Positions 27,283-36,703 of a stretch of DNA of 64,000 nucleotides are shown here, piece by piece (positions within the stretch are counted from its first letter, which is position 1; each line of letters begins with the position of its first letter). The notes under the pieces were generated by a model, which did not search any database, had not been told where the DNA came from, and saw only the letters and a program-made list of their open reading frames with translations. The stretch is from CAXMQZ01 sp963707075 (GTDB lineage: Bacteria > Acidobacteriota > Thermoanaerobaculia > Multivoradales > JAHEKO01), in assembly GCA_963707075.1 (NCBI GenBank), contig CAVPOX010000004.1:434001-498000 (forward strand), written 5' to 3'. The position numbers and the translations under genes are program-made.

Positions 27283-28412
27283 TGGACTCTCTCCTGCAGC
27301 TTCTCTGCGGTCGGTTGATGTGTGATCTCGCCGGCGTGGGTCAACAGGCTACCGGCGATGATCTCGTCCTCGGTATCGACTACCAGCTCACCTTCCTTGA
27401 TCAACAGATGCACCAACTCGAGGACATTGCGGGCATAGACGACGCTGGCATCCTGTGACATGGTGCGGGCGATATCGGAAGGGCCGAGAATCAGGACTCC
27501 GTCGTGCACGACCTCTTGCCCTGCCTGGCTGAGCTCGCAATTGCCGCCCTGATCGGCGGCAAGATCGACCACCACAGCCCCGGGGCGCATCGCTTCGACC
27601 ATGGTCCTGGTCAACAGAGTCGGGGCTGGTTTACCGGGTATCTGAGCCGTGGTGATCACCACGTCCGCGGCGCTGACGTGCTCGGTCAGAATCTCACGCT
27701 GTCGGCGCAGGAAGTCCTCACCCATCTCTTTGGCGTAGCCGCCTTCACCTTCGCCGCTCTCCTCGAGCGGCAGGTCGATGAAGCGTCCACCGAGTGATTC
27801 CACCTGCTCCTTGACCACCGGTCGAATGTCGGAGACCTCGACGACCGCCCCCAGGCGCTTGGCCGTGGCGATCGCCTGCAGACCTGCGACGCCGGCTCCC
27901 ATGATGATGACCTTGGCGGGAGGGATGGTGCCGGCGGCCGTCATCAGCAGCGGAAAGTACCTGCCCAGCCGATGGGCCGCCAACAGGACCGCCTTGTAGC
28001 CGGCGATATTGGCTTGTGACGAAAGCGCATCCATGGACTGGGCGCGGGTGATCCGCGGGATGAGCTCCATCGCCAGAGAGGTCACTCCGGCGCTGGCCAT
28101 CTTGCCGACCATCTCGGGATGGCCATAGGGATCGAGCAGGCCGATGGCAATGGCTCCCGACTTGGGGATGTCGTCGCCGAGGGGGCCTACGGACAGGACC
28201 ATGTCGGCTTCTCGCCACATGGCTGCCGGGTCGGATGCGATTTGCGCACCCGCTTCTGCGTAGCGCGAATCCGGGAAGTGAGCCTTGGTGCCAGCACCCT
28301 GTTCGACCCAGACTTCAAGACCGTTCTTGACGAGCTTCTTGACGGTCTCCGGGGTGGCTGCAACACGAGTTTCAGCCGAGCTTCTCTCTTTAGGAACGAA
28401 TATTTTGACCAT
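27279..28412 (-). CDS. pntAA: NAD(P) transhydrogenase alpha subunit, NAD-binding part
   Basis: A 377-residue soluble dI subunit related to alanine dehydrogenase. It begins MVKIFVPKER, the usual start of the family, and contains GAGVAGLQAIATAKRLGA for NAD binding and VVITTAQIPGKPAPTLLT. The start at ATG 28412 is set by homology, although it has no good Shine-Dalgarno. The frame is open upstream to ATG 28499. A strong ribosome site leads instead to ATG 28471, which is in another frame (see the separate entry). First gene of the pntAA-pntAB-pntB operon. Confidence 0.9.
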   Translation of the reverse strand: MVKIFVPKERSSAETRVAATPETVKKLVKNGLEVWVEQGAGTKAHFPDSRYAEAGAQIASDPAAMWREADMVLSVGPLGDDIPKSGAIAIGLLDPYGHPEMVGKMASAGVTSLAMELIPRITRAQSMDALSSQANIAGYKAVLLAAHRLGRYFPLLMTAAGTIPPAKVIIMGAGVAGLQAIATAKRLGAVVEVSDIRPVVKEQVESLGGRFIDLPLEESGEGEGGYAKEMGEDFLRRQREILTEHVSAADVVITTAQIPGKPAPTLLTRTMVEAMRPGAVVVDLAADQGGNCELSQAGQEVVHDGVLILGPSDIARTMSQDASVVYARNVLELVHLLIKEGELVVDTEDEIIAGSLLTHAGEITHQPTAEKLQERVQ

Positions 28413-28468
28413 CTTTTTTGGGGGTTTGGTCGTCGATCGACCGGGATGAATAGTCGGGCGGCCGCGAA

Positions 28469-28485
28469 CATGGAAATCCTCCTTT
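28469..28485 (-). promoter_or_regulatory. Strong ribosome-binding site and ATG out of frame with pntAA
   Basis: On the minus strand AAAGGAGG (28485-28478) stands 6 nt before ATG 28471. That frame encodes MFAAARLFIPVD and then passes through CCCCC-AAAAAA (28424-28414) just before the pntAA start. One extra base in these runs would join the two frames. It could be a leader peptide start, a frameshift site or an assembly indel. Confidence 0.6.
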
Positions 28486-28560
28486 AAGCGGAGCTGCATG
28501 TCAAGCTATTTCGGAGTCGATCGAGTGCCCGCACGACGTCCGTCATGGTAGGTTCAATCG

Positions 28561-29211
28561 ATGGCAGCGATGTTCGTCACCGTCGAGGGGCTGGATGGCA
28601 GTGGCAAGTCCACACAGCTCCAGTTTGTCTCCCGTTGGCTTCGGCAGCGTGGAGTTGCCCACCGCGTCACGCAGGAACCCGGTGGGACTCCGCTTGGTGA
28701 GTCGATTCGAGCGGTCTTTCTCGATCTCAGGGAGGAGTGGACTACCGTTGACGGTACGGTGGAAGCGCTGATGATCTTCGCCAGCCGTCGCCAGCATCTG
28801 CTGGAAGTCATCGACCCGACTCTGGCCACCGGCGAGCATGTGCTCTGCGATCGCTTTACCGATTCGACAGTGGCGTATCAGGGCTATGGTCGGGGAGCCT
28901 CGCTCGAGATGCTGCGGCGAATCGATGAATTGGCCACCGGCAGTCGGGTTCCGGACCGCACCCTGTTGTTCGACCTTTCGGCTGAGCTGGCACGCGAGCG
29001 CGGGCAATCGCCAGGCCGGCAGAGCGAGCCCGGTGGCGTCGACCGTCTCGATGCCGAGGGCCTCGATTTCTACGAGCGGGTGCGTCAGGGCTATCTGGAT
29101 CTGGCGGCAGCTGCACCAGGCAGGATCACGGTGATCGATTCGTCCGGCTCGATCGAGGAAACCCGGCGCCAGGTCGCTCGTGCCCTGGACGAGATCTTCG
29201 GAGTTGAATGA
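28561..29211 (+). CDS. tmk: Thymidylate kinase
   Basis: A 216-residue kinase that phosphorylates dTMP to dTDP. The P-loop is VEGLDGSGKSTQ, the DRX motif CDRFTDSTVAYQGYGRG, and the LID region RERGQSPGRQ. VTQEPGGTPLGE matches the family. Start ATG 28561; ATG 28570 is an equally short alternative. The stop overlaps the next start by 4 nt (ATGA at 29208), the common tmk-holB arrangement, and a run of tightly spaced genes follows to 36091. Confidence 0.96.
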   Translation: MAAMFVTVEGLDGSGKSTQLQFVSRWLRQRGVAHRVTQEPGGTPLGESIRAVFLDLREEWTTVDGTVEALMIFASRRQHLLEVIDPTLATGEHVLCDRFTDSTVAYQGYGRGASLEMLRRIDELATGSRVPDRTLLFDLSAELARERGQSPGRQSEPGGVDRLDAEGLDFYERVRQGYLDLAAAAPGRITVIDSSGSIEETRRQVARALDEIFGVE

Positions 29212-30038
29212 TGCAGTTGGCAGCAGCAGAGGAGTTGACTCGACGGGGGGAGCTCTACCCCTCGGTGATTCTGCATGGGGCGGCAGAGAGAGAGCGGCAG
29301 GTGGCAGCCTTGCGTCTGGCGAGGCTGCTTCTCTGTGAAGCTGTCGCTGAAGTACGACCTTGCGGCAAGTGCCGCCATTGTCTGCGCATCGCTTGGCCAG
29401 ACTCGGAGGGAGACAGATTCCATCCCGATTTTCGTGTCCTGGAGCGCGATCTCAAGACATCCATTTCCGTCGAAGCAACCAAGAGCTTCCTGCAGCTGGC
29501 GCAGGTCGCACCATTCGAAGCCGCTGGACAGGTTTTTGTCATCGCCAGCGCGGAGTCGTTGACGGGTGAAGCGGCGAACGCTCTGCTGAAGACGCTGGAG
29601 GAGCCCCCGAGTCGCACACCGCGGAATTTTCTGTTGTTGACGCCCTCTCAGCTCGATCTGCTTCCCACCATCCGCAGCCGATCGTTGCCGATCTACCTGG
29701 GAGCTGGGAACGGCCTCGACGACGATCGAGTAGACGATCTCGCACGACTTTTTGCCGCGAACGTCGAGGGCTTTGTGGAGTCGGGCAGCACCCTGCATCT
29801 GATCCTGGCTGCCGAGAATCTGGCTTCGGCTGGTGGCTGGCAAGATCCGCGGGCCGCAGAGCCCTGGACCCTGGCGGCAGCCGCAGTCAAGAATAGCCTC
29901 GCTCTCGTTCCGAGTGCCGAGCCGCAGCGATTGCTCGCGCTTGCGGAAGACTTGTTGACCGGTTGGCGGTTGCGTTTACGTGGCATCCAGGCACAGCGGA
30001 TCCTCGAAGGGATGGTTGTCAGGCATATTGCCAGATAA
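29208..30038 (+). CDS. holB: DNA polymerase III delta' subunit
   Basis: A 276-residue clamp-loader subunit. It shows the AAA+ fold with a zinc module CGKCRHC near residue 50, the SVEATKSFLQLAQVAPFEAAGQVFVI segment region, and the conserved EAANALLKTLEEPP motif. The Walker A position reads HGAAERERQ and lacks GKT, consistent with a non-ATP-binding delta'. The C-terminal collar domain is shorter than in E. coli (334 residues). The tmk-holB pairing supports the call. Confidence 0.88.
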   Translation: MMQLAAAEELTRRGELYPSVILHGAAERERQVAALRLARLLLCEAVAEVRPCGKCRHCLRIAWPDSEGDRFHPDFRVLERDLKTSISVEATKSFLQLAQVAPFEAAGQVFVIASAESLTGEAANALLKTLEEPPSRTPRNFLLLTPSQLDLLPTIRSRSLPIYLGAGNGLDDDRVDDLARLFAANVEGFVESGSTLHLILAAENLASAGGWQDPRAAEPWTLAAAAVKNSLALVPSAEPQRLLALAEDLLTGWRLRLRGIQAQRILEGMVVRHIAR

Positions 30039-30069
30039 GATCGCCGACCGTTGAAGGAGAACTGAACTA

Positions 30070-31134
30070 ATGGAACTCGAAGGCCGAATGAAATCGTGGG
30101 CAGGTCAGGTCGTGGTTGGAATCCTCCTCGTGGCACTCCTGGCGGGATGCTCGGTGCCGGAGGCTGCCGTCTACGCCGAACGCGGCGAAGAGGTCGGAGA
30201 CGATGTGCTCGCCATGGTCGGCAATGTCAAGATCACCGAGGCAGAGGTCGAAGACCTGATGGCGGCCCAGCTGATGAGGGTCGAGCAGGAGCGCTACAAC
30301 CTGATCAAACAGGGTCTCGACAGCCTGGTGGCCGATCGTTTGCTCGAGGCGGAGGCGCTGCAGCGTTCGATTTCCGTGGAGGATCTGCTGGCCGAAGAGA
30401 TGGATTCGGTCGTGGTGGTTCCCTCGGACGCCGAGGTCGACGCGTTCTACGAAGAGCGCAAGGCTCGGATCAGGCAGCCCAAGGAAGAGGTGGCCGATCA
30501 GATCCGGGACTATCTGATGCAGCAGCGCGAATCCGAGATCCGCTCTCGGCTGGTCAGCCAGCTCAAACAGGAGCATGGCTATCGCTTGATGCTCCAACCG
30601 ATACGTCTACCCGTGGATGCCGAAGGTTTCCCGGCCAAGGGACCCGGTGACGCGCCGGTGACGATCGTCGAGTTTTCCGACTTCGAATGCCCGTATTGCT
30701 CGCGGGTGAATCCGGCGCTGCAGCAGGTAATGGAGAGGTACAGCGGCCGCGTGCGCCTGGTATTCAGACAGTTCCCTCTCAACATCCACGCCAACGCGCA
30801 GAAGGCTGCCGAGGCGTCACTCTGTGCGCAGGAGCAGGGCAAGTTCTGGGAAATGCATGATGTGATGTTCAAAGAGCAGCGCAGCCTGGGAGCCGATCAG
30901 CTCAAGGAGAAGGCCGCCCGTCTGGGTCTCGATGCGGCGGCATTCAACGAGTGCCTCGATTCGAGTCAGTTTGCCGAAGCGGTCGCAGCCGACCTCGAAG
31001 CGGGAAGCCGACTGGGTGTCACCGGCACTCCTGCGTTGTTCATCAACGGACGATTCCTGTCCGGTGCCCAGCCCTTCAATGAGATCGCCAAGGTAATCGA
31101 TGAAGAGCTGGCCATGCAGAAAGCGGGATCCTGA
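30070..31134 (+). CDS. SurA-N-like / DsbA-type thioredoxin-fold lipoprotein
   Basis: A 354-residue exported protein. Lipobox LLAGCS puts the lipidated Cys near residue 27; ATG 30088 would give a shorter signal and is also plausible. Residues ~40-165 resemble the helical N-terminal domain of SurA-type chaperones (VGNVKITEAEVEDLMAAQL). Residues ~185-350 are a DsbA/DsbG-like thioredoxin domain with active site FECPYCSRVNP and cis-Pro loop GVTGTPALFING. It probably acts in the periplasm on disulfides or on folding of outer-membrane proteins; whether oxidase or isomerase is not visible. Part of the 28.5-36.1 kb gene run. Confidence 0.85.
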   Translation: MELEGRMKSWAGQVVVGILLVALLAGCSVPEAAVYAERGEEVGDDVLAMVGNVKITEAEVEDLMAAQLMRVEQERYNLIKQGLDSLVADRLLEAEALQRSISVEDLLAEEMDSVVVVPSDAEVDAFYEERKARIRQPKEEVADQIRDYLMQQRESEIRSRLVSQLKQEHGYRLMLQPIRLPVDAEGFPAKGPGDAPVTIVEFSDFECPYCSRVNPALQQVMERYSGRVRLVFRQFPLNIHANAQKAAEASLCAQEQGKFWEMHDVMFKEQRSLGADQLKEKAARLGLDAAAFNECLDSSQFAEAVAADLEAGSRLGVTGTPALFINGRFLSGAQPFNEIAKVIDEELAMQKAGS

Positions 31135-31154
31135 GATCTGCGGATACCGGTCCG

Positions 31155-32600
31155 ATGTCCGGTGAGATCGAAACAGCGGAACTTCGGCAAGCGCTGCACC
31201 GCGTCGCCGACATGATCGTCGACTATCTCGGCAACGTCGAAGACTATCCTGTCTTTCCCCCTGTCGAACCGGGCGACGTCGCGCGTCGGCTGCCCGGTTC
31301 ACCACCGGCTCAGAGCGAGCCCCTCGACCAGATTCTGGACGACTACTCACGTCTGATCGAGCCCAATGTGACCCACTGGAATCATCCGGGTTTCATGGCC
31401 TACTTCGCGATCACCGGGTCTGGTCCGGGGATTCTGGGCGAAGCCCTTGCGGCTGCCTTGAATGTCAACGCGATGCTGTGGCGCACCTCACCCGCGGCGA
31501 CCGAGCTCGAGGAGAGGGTCTGTGACTGGTTACGACAGATGGTCGGCTTGCCGTTGGAGTACCGGGGACATATCAACGACACGGCTTCGATCAGTACGCT
31601 GCTGGGGTTGGGCGCCGCGCGCCACCGCATCCCAGGTCTCGAGGTGCGGCAAAGAGGCCTGGCGGGGCGCCCGGATGTTCCGCCGCTGGTGGTCTACGTC
31701 AGCGACCAGGCCCACTCCTCGTGCGACAAGGCGGTCTTGACCCTGGGCCTGGGGCTGGAGAATGTGCGGCACATCCCCACCGATACGAACTATCGCCTGA
31801 GCGCAGCGGACCTGCTGAAAGCCATCGCCGCCGATCGGGAAGCGGGCCGTCTGCCGATGGCAGTGGTGGCGACACTGGGAACGACAGTGACAACCAGCAT
31901 GGATCCGGTGGCGGAGATCGCGGAGATCTGCAGGCAAGAGGGGTTGTGGCTCCATGTCGATGCCGCCTACGCAGGTAATGCGGCCATTTGCCCCGAGATG
32001 CGAGCGGATTTTGTCGGGTGGGAACGGGCCGATTCGATAGTCATCAATCCCCACAAGTGGTTGTTTACCCCGGTCGACTGCTCGGTGATGTTCGTTCGCG
32101 ACCTCGACCTGCTGCGCTCCACTTTTTCCCTGGTGCCCGACTATCTCGAGTCGACTGAAACGGAAGTCGTGAATCTGATGGATCTCGGGGTCCAGCTCGG
32201 CCGGAGGTTTCGAGCCTTGAAGCTCTGGATGGTCATTCGCGCCTTCGGTGTCGAAGGGCTGAGAGAAGAGATCCGCAGGCACTGTCGACTCGCCGCCGAT
32301 CTGGCGGAGTGGATCGATCGGGACGACCGATTCGAGGTAGTGGCGCCAGTGCCCTTCAGCACGGTCTGCTTTCGCTGGCTGGCAGGTGAATCGGCCGGCG
32401 CAGCGGACCGACTCAATGAGGCGCTGCTTTCCAGAATCAACGCCGACGGTGCGGTCTTCCTGTCTCATGCAGTGCTGGAGGGCCGCTACACCCTGCGCTT
32501 GACCATCGGCAACTTGAAGACGACAGCCGCGCATGTAGCGCAGGCGTGGCAATTGATCCGAGATTGCGCCACCGAAATAGAAGGAAACTCGAGGAGTTGA
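31155..32600 (+). CDS. PLP-dependent group II decarboxylase (aromatic L-amino acid type)
   Basis: A 481-residue fold-type I enzyme. The PLP Lys lies in INPHKWLFTPVDCS, preceded by LHVDAAYAGNA with the Asp that pairs with the pyridine nitrogen. Further matches are the N-terminal THWNHPGFMAYF and NVNAMLWRTSPAATELE segments typical of DDC, tyrosine or tryptophan decarboxylases. Substrate cannot be fixed from sequence alone. Starts 20 nt after the DsbA-like gene and ends 4 nt before manC. Confidence 0.88.
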   Translation: MSGEIETAELRQALHRVADMIVDYLGNVEDYPVFPPVEPGDVARRLPGSPPAQSEPLDQILDDYSRLIEPNVTHWNHPGFMAYFAITGSGPGILGEALAAALNVNAMLWRTSPAATELEERVCDWLRQMVGLPLEYRGHINDTASISTLLGLGAARHRIPGLEVRQRGLAGRPDVPPLVVYVSDQAHSSCDKAVLTLGLGLENVRHIPTDTNYRLSAADLLKAIAADREAGRLPMAVVATLGTTVTTSMDPVAEIAEICRQEGLWLHVDAAYAGNAAICPEMRADFVGWERADSIVINPHKWLFTPVDCSVMFVRDLDLLRSTFSLVPDYLESTETEVVNLMDLGVQLGRRFRALKLWMVIRAFGVEGLREEIRRHCRLAADLAEWIDRDDRFEVVAPVPFSTVCFRWLAGESAGAADRLNEALLSRINADGAVFLSHAVLEGRYTLRLTIGNLKTTAAHVAQAWQLIRDCATEIEGNSRS

Positions 32601-32604
32601 TCAG

Positions 32605-33651
32605 ATGCAGGCTTTGATTCTCGCTGGGGGAAGCGGTACTCGATTCTGGCCCTTGAGCCGCAGCGCCCGTCCGAAACAGATGCTGTCGATGGTTGGCGAT
32701 GAGAGTTTGATGCAGGTGACGGCGAGTCGCCTGAGTCCCCTGGTCGAACCCGAGTCCATATGGGTTTGTACAACGCGCAGCCTGGTCGAAGAGGTCAGGA
32801 GGCAACTGCCTGCGGTGCCGTTCGAGCAGGTACTCGCGGAACCGACAGGTCGCAATACCGCACCGGCTATTGCCTGGGCCATCTCACAAATGCCGGAGGA
32901 CGTGCGCTCGGGAGTCGTTGCCGTCTTGCCCGCCGATCACTATGTCGATGACGAGGCTGCGTTCAGAGAGGCTCTGCGAACGGCTGGAGAGATCGCCGCG
33001 GATCAGAGTCGAATCATGACTCTCGGAGTTCCACCGACTCGTGCCGAGACGGGGTACGGCTACCTGGAGTTGGGAGAGGTGCTGGATTCGTCAACTGGTC
33101 TGCGGCAGGTGAAGCGGTTCACCGAGAAGCCCGATCCCGAGACTGCGGAGGAGTTCTTCAGCAGCGGCAATTACCTCTGGAATGCGGGGATCTTCTTGTT
33201 TCCAGGCGACGTTCTGTTACAGCGGGTTGCCGAGCTTCAGCCAGAGATCGATCAAGGCCTGGCCGCCGTCAAAGCCGCGCCCGAGAGACTGGACGAGATC
33301 TACCGAGAGCTTCCGGCCATTTCGATCGATCATGCGGTGATGGAGAAGTTGCTCGATCTGGGAACGTTACCGCTCGACTGTGGCTGGAGTGATCTGGGTT
33401 CGTGGGAAGCCCTGTGGGAGCTTCTCGAACAAGATGAAGACGGCAACATCGTCCGCGGATCGGCTCTGGCGATCGACTCGAAAGACTGTCTGGTCTATTC
33501 CGACAGGGGAACAGTCGCGGTGGTCGGAGTCGAAGGGTTGGTCGTGGTCAAGACCGCTGATGCGGTATTGGTTATTCCCAAGAAACGTTCTCAGGAGGTC
33601 AGGCAGATCATTCAGGAGCTGCGAGACAGCGAGAGGGAAGACTTGCTCTGA
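32605..33651 (+). CDS. manC: Mannose-1-phosphate guanylyltransferase
   Basis: A 348-residue nucleotidyltransferase that makes GDP-mannose for glycans. The N-terminal pyrophosphorylase signature is LAGGSGTRFWPLSRSARPKQ. Other hallmarks are EPTGRNTAPAIAWA, LPADHYV, TGYGYLELG and the FTEKPD motif with NYLWNAGIFLF. The phosphomannose isomerase domain seen in some longer homologues is missing, as in single-function enzymes. It may feed surface polysaccharide assembly. Confidence 0.93.
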   Translation: MQALILAGGSGTRFWPLSRSARPKQMLSMVGDESLMQVTASRLSPLVEPESIWVCTTRSLVEEVRRQLPAVPFEQVLAEPTGRNTAPAIAWAISQMPEDVRSGVVAVLPADHYVDDEAAFREALRTAGEIAADQSRIMTLGVPPTRAETGYGYLELGEVLDSSTGLRQVKRFTEKPDPETAEEFFSSGNYLWNAGIFLFPGDVLLQRVAELQPEIDQGLAAVKAAPERLDEIYRELPAISIDHAVMEKLLDLGTLPLDCGWSDLGSWEALWELLEQDEDGNIVRGSALAIDSKDCLVYSDRGTVAVVGVEGLVVVKTADAVLVIPKKRSQEVRQIIQELRDSEREDLL

Positions 33652-33656
33652 GACAG

Positions 33657-34355
33657 ATGCGGCAGGTGGCGATAAGTGTCGGCGACCACGAGTTGACCCT
33701 GGCCGAGTCGACTGCGCCTCTGGCACTGGATGAGTTGGTGCCGCAGGGCGGAGACTGGGAAATCGAGATCGGCTTCGGCAAGGGCCGATACCTGATCCGC
33801 TGCGCCAGTGAGGTGCCGGAGAGGAGGTTTCTCGGAGTCGAAATGGCTTCGGCCTACTATCGTCTGGCTGCCAGCAGAATGGCACGCAAGGGCCTGACCA
33901 ACCTCGTGTTGATTCGTGGTGAAGCGCTTTTTGTCCTGGCTGCACTCCTGCCCCGGGGATTCGCCTCTGCAGTCCACGTCTACTTTCCAGATCCCTGGCC
34001 GAAGGCGCGACATCAGAAGCGCCGATTGTTCGATCCAGAAAGCGTCGATCTGGTTCTGGATCTTTTGAGGCCGGGAGGGCGGCTTTACTTTGCCACCGAT
34101 TTCGTAGATTACGGCCGGTCGGTCGAGGAGCTCCTGGAGTCCCATCCTGCAACTCGCGTCCGATCCTTGCCTGGCCCCTGGCCCGATGGGTCGCGCACCA
34201 ACTACGAAGCGAAGTACGAGCAGGAGGGACGTGAAATTCTGCGACTCGAGGTCGACTGGCATCCCACAGGGGCGACGGTACTTCATCCCGCGGGTCGAGA
34301 GGGGGTTCTGGCGGCGATCAGCTCGAGGATGGGGGATCTGGAGCTGGCTGGATGA
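33657..34355 (+). CDS. trmB: tRNA (guanine-N7-)-methyltransferase
   Basis: A 232-residue SAM-dependent enzyme that forms m7G46 in tRNA. The SAM loop reads EIGFGKGRYL. The family signature VYFPDPWPKARHQKRRL and the C-terminal TNYEAKYE motif are both present. It starts 6 nt after manC and overlaps the next ABC transporter gene by 4 nt. Confidence 0.95.
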   Translation: MRQVAISVGDHELTLAESTAPLALDELVPQGGDWEIEIGFGKGRYLIRCASEVPERRFLGVEMASAYYRLAASRMARKGLTNLVLIRGEALFVLAALLPRGFASAVHVYFPDPWPKARHQKRRLFDPESVDLVLDLLRPGGRLYFATDFVDYGRSVEELLESHPATRVRSLPGPWPDGSRTNYEAKYEQEGREILRLEVDWHPTGATVLHPAGREGVLAAISSRMGDLELAG

Positions 34356-36091
34356 ACCGTCTGCGGGAGTTGGTACCGTCCTTCAGACCCTACCGGCTAC
34401 ATCTGTTGGTTGGGCTGGTCAGCGCGGTCGGCGAAGTGAGCCTCGCTCTGGCTGCACCCATCATCATCGGGCGAGGCATTGATGCGTTGAGCAGTTCTTT
34501 CAGCGCGGCGGCTATGTCCCGATACGCCGGGCTCTTGATCGGTGTCACAGCGGCACAGGGTCTGTTCATGTTTCTCAAGCGGCGAATCATGGTGGCCATG
34601 AGTCGGCATCTCGAGTTCGATATCAGGGATCGGTATTTCGCCCATCTCGAACGGCAGTCGCAAGCGTTTTTCCAGCGCCATCACACTGGGGATCTGATGG
34701 CGCGGGGGACCAACGATCTGCAAGCGGTCCGGATGCTCTGCGGACCCGCCATCATGTACAGCATCACCACCTTTCTGACTGCCTGCGGAGCGATTTTCTT
34801 CATGGCACGCATCAGCGCCGGGCTGACATTGCTCGCGCTCTGTGCGTTGCCATTCGTGGCAGTGGCCACCAAGGTCTTCGGCCAGCGGATTCACCGCCTG
34901 TTCCAGCGAGTTCAGGAGCAGTTCTCGGTCCTGTCGACACATGTGCAGGAGAATTTCTCAGGAGTCCGAGTGGTGCGTGCCTATGCCCAGGAGATGTCCG
35001 TCCAGAAGGGATTCGAGGCGTTGAATCGGGAGTATGTCGACCGTAACCGCCAGTTGATTCGGTGGACATCCGCCTTTCATCCGCTGCTGCAGAGCCTGAT
35101 CGGCATCGGCTTCGTGGCGGTGCTCTGGCGCGGTGGAAGCCTGGTGAGTCAGGGCGTTATCACGGTTGGACAGTTCGTCACATTCAACTTTTTTCTGGCC
35201 CGGCTGGTCTGGCCCATGATCGCCATCGGCTGGGTGATCAATATCGCTCAACGAGGAAGTGCCTCGTGGAATCGGATCCTGGAGATTCTGGAGAGTGAGC
35301 CCGAGATTGCCAACACGCCTCGATGTCGGCAGGATCCGATCGCCGGTGGAGTTCGTTTTCAGCAGCTGACTTTCGCCTATCCCGATCATCCAGAGCCAGC
35401 GCTCGAAGAGATCGACTTCGAGGTCGAGGCGGGATGCACAGTTGCCGTGGTCGGCCGCACCGGAGCGGGCAAGAGTACCTTGTTGTCCTTGATCTGCCGG
35501 CTGTGGGATCCGCCGCCAGAGTCTCTGCGGATCGATGGCGGCGATATTCGCCAGATCTGTCTCGAGCACCTGCGAGCGGCGGTGGCGGTGGTGCCTCAGG
35601 AGACCTTTCTGTTCTCAGCCAGTCTGGCGGAGAACATCGCTTTCGGGCGCCCTTCGGCAACCCCCGGTGAGATCCTGGAGGTCGCGTCGATTGCTGGCCT
35701 GGAAGGGGATCTCGAGGAGTTGCCCAGGGGACTGGAGACCATGGTCGGCGAGCGGGGCGTCACTCTCTCGGGAGGACAGAAGCAGCGAGTTGCGCTAGCG
35801 CGAGCGCTCTTGCGACATCCGCGGATCTTGCTTCTCGACGATTGCCTGTCGGCCGTCGATACTCACACGGAGGAACGCATTCTGGCCCGACTGCAGGGAC
35901 AATTCACGGGCCGGACAGTTTTCCTGGTCTCTCATCGAATCTCCACCGTCCAGCGAGCGGATCTGATCCTGGTTCTGGATGCCGGCCGGATCGTCGAGCG
36001 CGGTGACCACGAGGCTCTTCTTGCTACCGACGGCATCTATGCCGACCTCTACCGGCGGCAGCAACTCGAGGAAGAGCTCGCCGCCGTCTGA
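34352..36091 (+). CDS. ABC exporter (half transporter)
   Basis: A 579-residue fused membrane-ATPase protein, second of its type here. Six helices cover residues ~15-300. The ATPase has Walker A GRTGAGKSTLLS, Q-loop VVPQETFLFSA, a canonical LSGGQKQR signature, Walker B LLLDDCLSAVD and H-loop VSHRIST. Note the Walker B ends D rather than E (LLDDCLS), so the usual catalytic glutamate is replaced by Asp, as in one site of some heterodimeric exporters. A partner subunit is not adjacent. Last gene of the run that begins at tmk. Confidence 0.88.
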   Translation: MNRLRELVPSFRPYRLHLLVGLVSAVGEVSLALAAPIIIGRGIDALSSSFSAAAMSRYAGLLIGVTAAQGLFMFLKRRIMVAMSRHLEFDIRDRYFAHLERQSQAFFQRHHTGDLMARGTNDLQAVRMLCGPAIMYSITTFLTACGAIFFMARISAGLTLLALCALPFVAVATKVFGQRIHRLFQRVQEQFSVLSTHVQENFSGVRVVRAYAQEMSVQKGFEALNREYVDRNRQLIRWTSAFHPLLQSLIGIGFVAVLWRGGSLVSQGVITVGQFVTFNFFLARLVWPMIAIGWVINIAQRGSASWNRILEILESEPEIANTPRCRQDPIAGGVRFQQLTFAYPDHPEPALEEIDFEVEAGCTVAVVGRTGAGKSTLLSLICRLWDPPPESLRIDGGDIRQICLEHLRAAVAVVPQETFLFSASLAENIAFGRPSATPGEILEVASIAGLEGDLEELPRGLETMVGERGVTLSGGQKQRVALARALLRHPRILLLDDCLSAVDTHTEERILARLQGQFTGRTVFLVSHRISTVQRADLILVLDAGRIVERGDHEALLATDGIYADLYRRQQLEEELAAV

Positions 36092-36223
36092 GTACCCCCG
36101 GCGAAATCGTTGCAGAGCAACCACGCATCGTGGATGGCGCGAGCACGACCCTCGAGTCACTCGAAAGACCTTGCCGCGTCACCCTGCCGGGCAGCAGGAC
36201 CGTTGGTAAAGATTCCGCTAGGG

Positions 36224-36703
36224 TCAGGGGGTCTCTGTGAGTCGATCGGCAAGGCGGGGCAGAGCCGAACGCCAGCGCCGCCGGTACGCTTCCCAGATCG
36301 TCAGGCAGTCGGACAAGGGGAGCTGGGCGAAGCCTTGCTGCAAGACGGATATCTCCGTGCCCCCGTCTCGCGCCAGCATCTCGAAGGTCAGTCGGGTGGC
36401 AACGGGCCAACCGGCATCGATCTGCTGCAGATCCAGCACCAGCAGGTCGGGTTCATCAGCCTGGACGAAGGCGAGGCGTTCTCGCAGTGGAACGCCACCC
36501 GATCGCGAGGTCTCCAGAGTGATCTCGTCGGCAGTGGACGAGGTGGCCACCGCTCGATCGGCCATCCATCGAGCGAGGAGGTCGGGCTGCCTCAACCACT
36601 GCCAGACCTGCGCGGGCTCCACCGGAAGCGCATGCCGGTAGCGGAGTTGCACGCCCGGGATGTCGCCCTGCCGAATCTGCTCGATCATCAGTCGAGGCCT
36701 CAA
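36224..36703 (-). CDS. SRPBCC (AHSA1-like) domain protein
   Basis: A 159-residue small protein with the START/SRPBCC pattern: VQLRYRHALPVEPAQVWQWL, then LLARWMAD, and a C-terminal helix WEAYRRRWRSALPRLADRL. These fit the AHSA1/polyketide-cyclase-like hydrophobic-cavity fold. Ligand and function are unknown. It overlaps the stop of the upstream HD-hydrolase gene by 4 nt, so the two are co-translated. Confidence 0.7.
   Translation of the reverse strand: MRPRLMIEQIRQGDIPGVQLRYRHALPVEPAQVWQWLRQPDLLARWMADRAVATSSTADEITLETSRSGGVPLRERLAFVQADEPDLLVLDLQQIDAGWPVATRLTFEMLARDGGTEISVLQQGFAQLPLSDCLTIWEAYRRRWRSALPRLADRLTETP

Noticed and set aside
28499..28504. TTGACA on the minus strand upstream of pntAA as a -35 box
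   Set aside because: No acceptable -10 hexamer at 16-18 nt spacing; the site overlaps the presumed leader.
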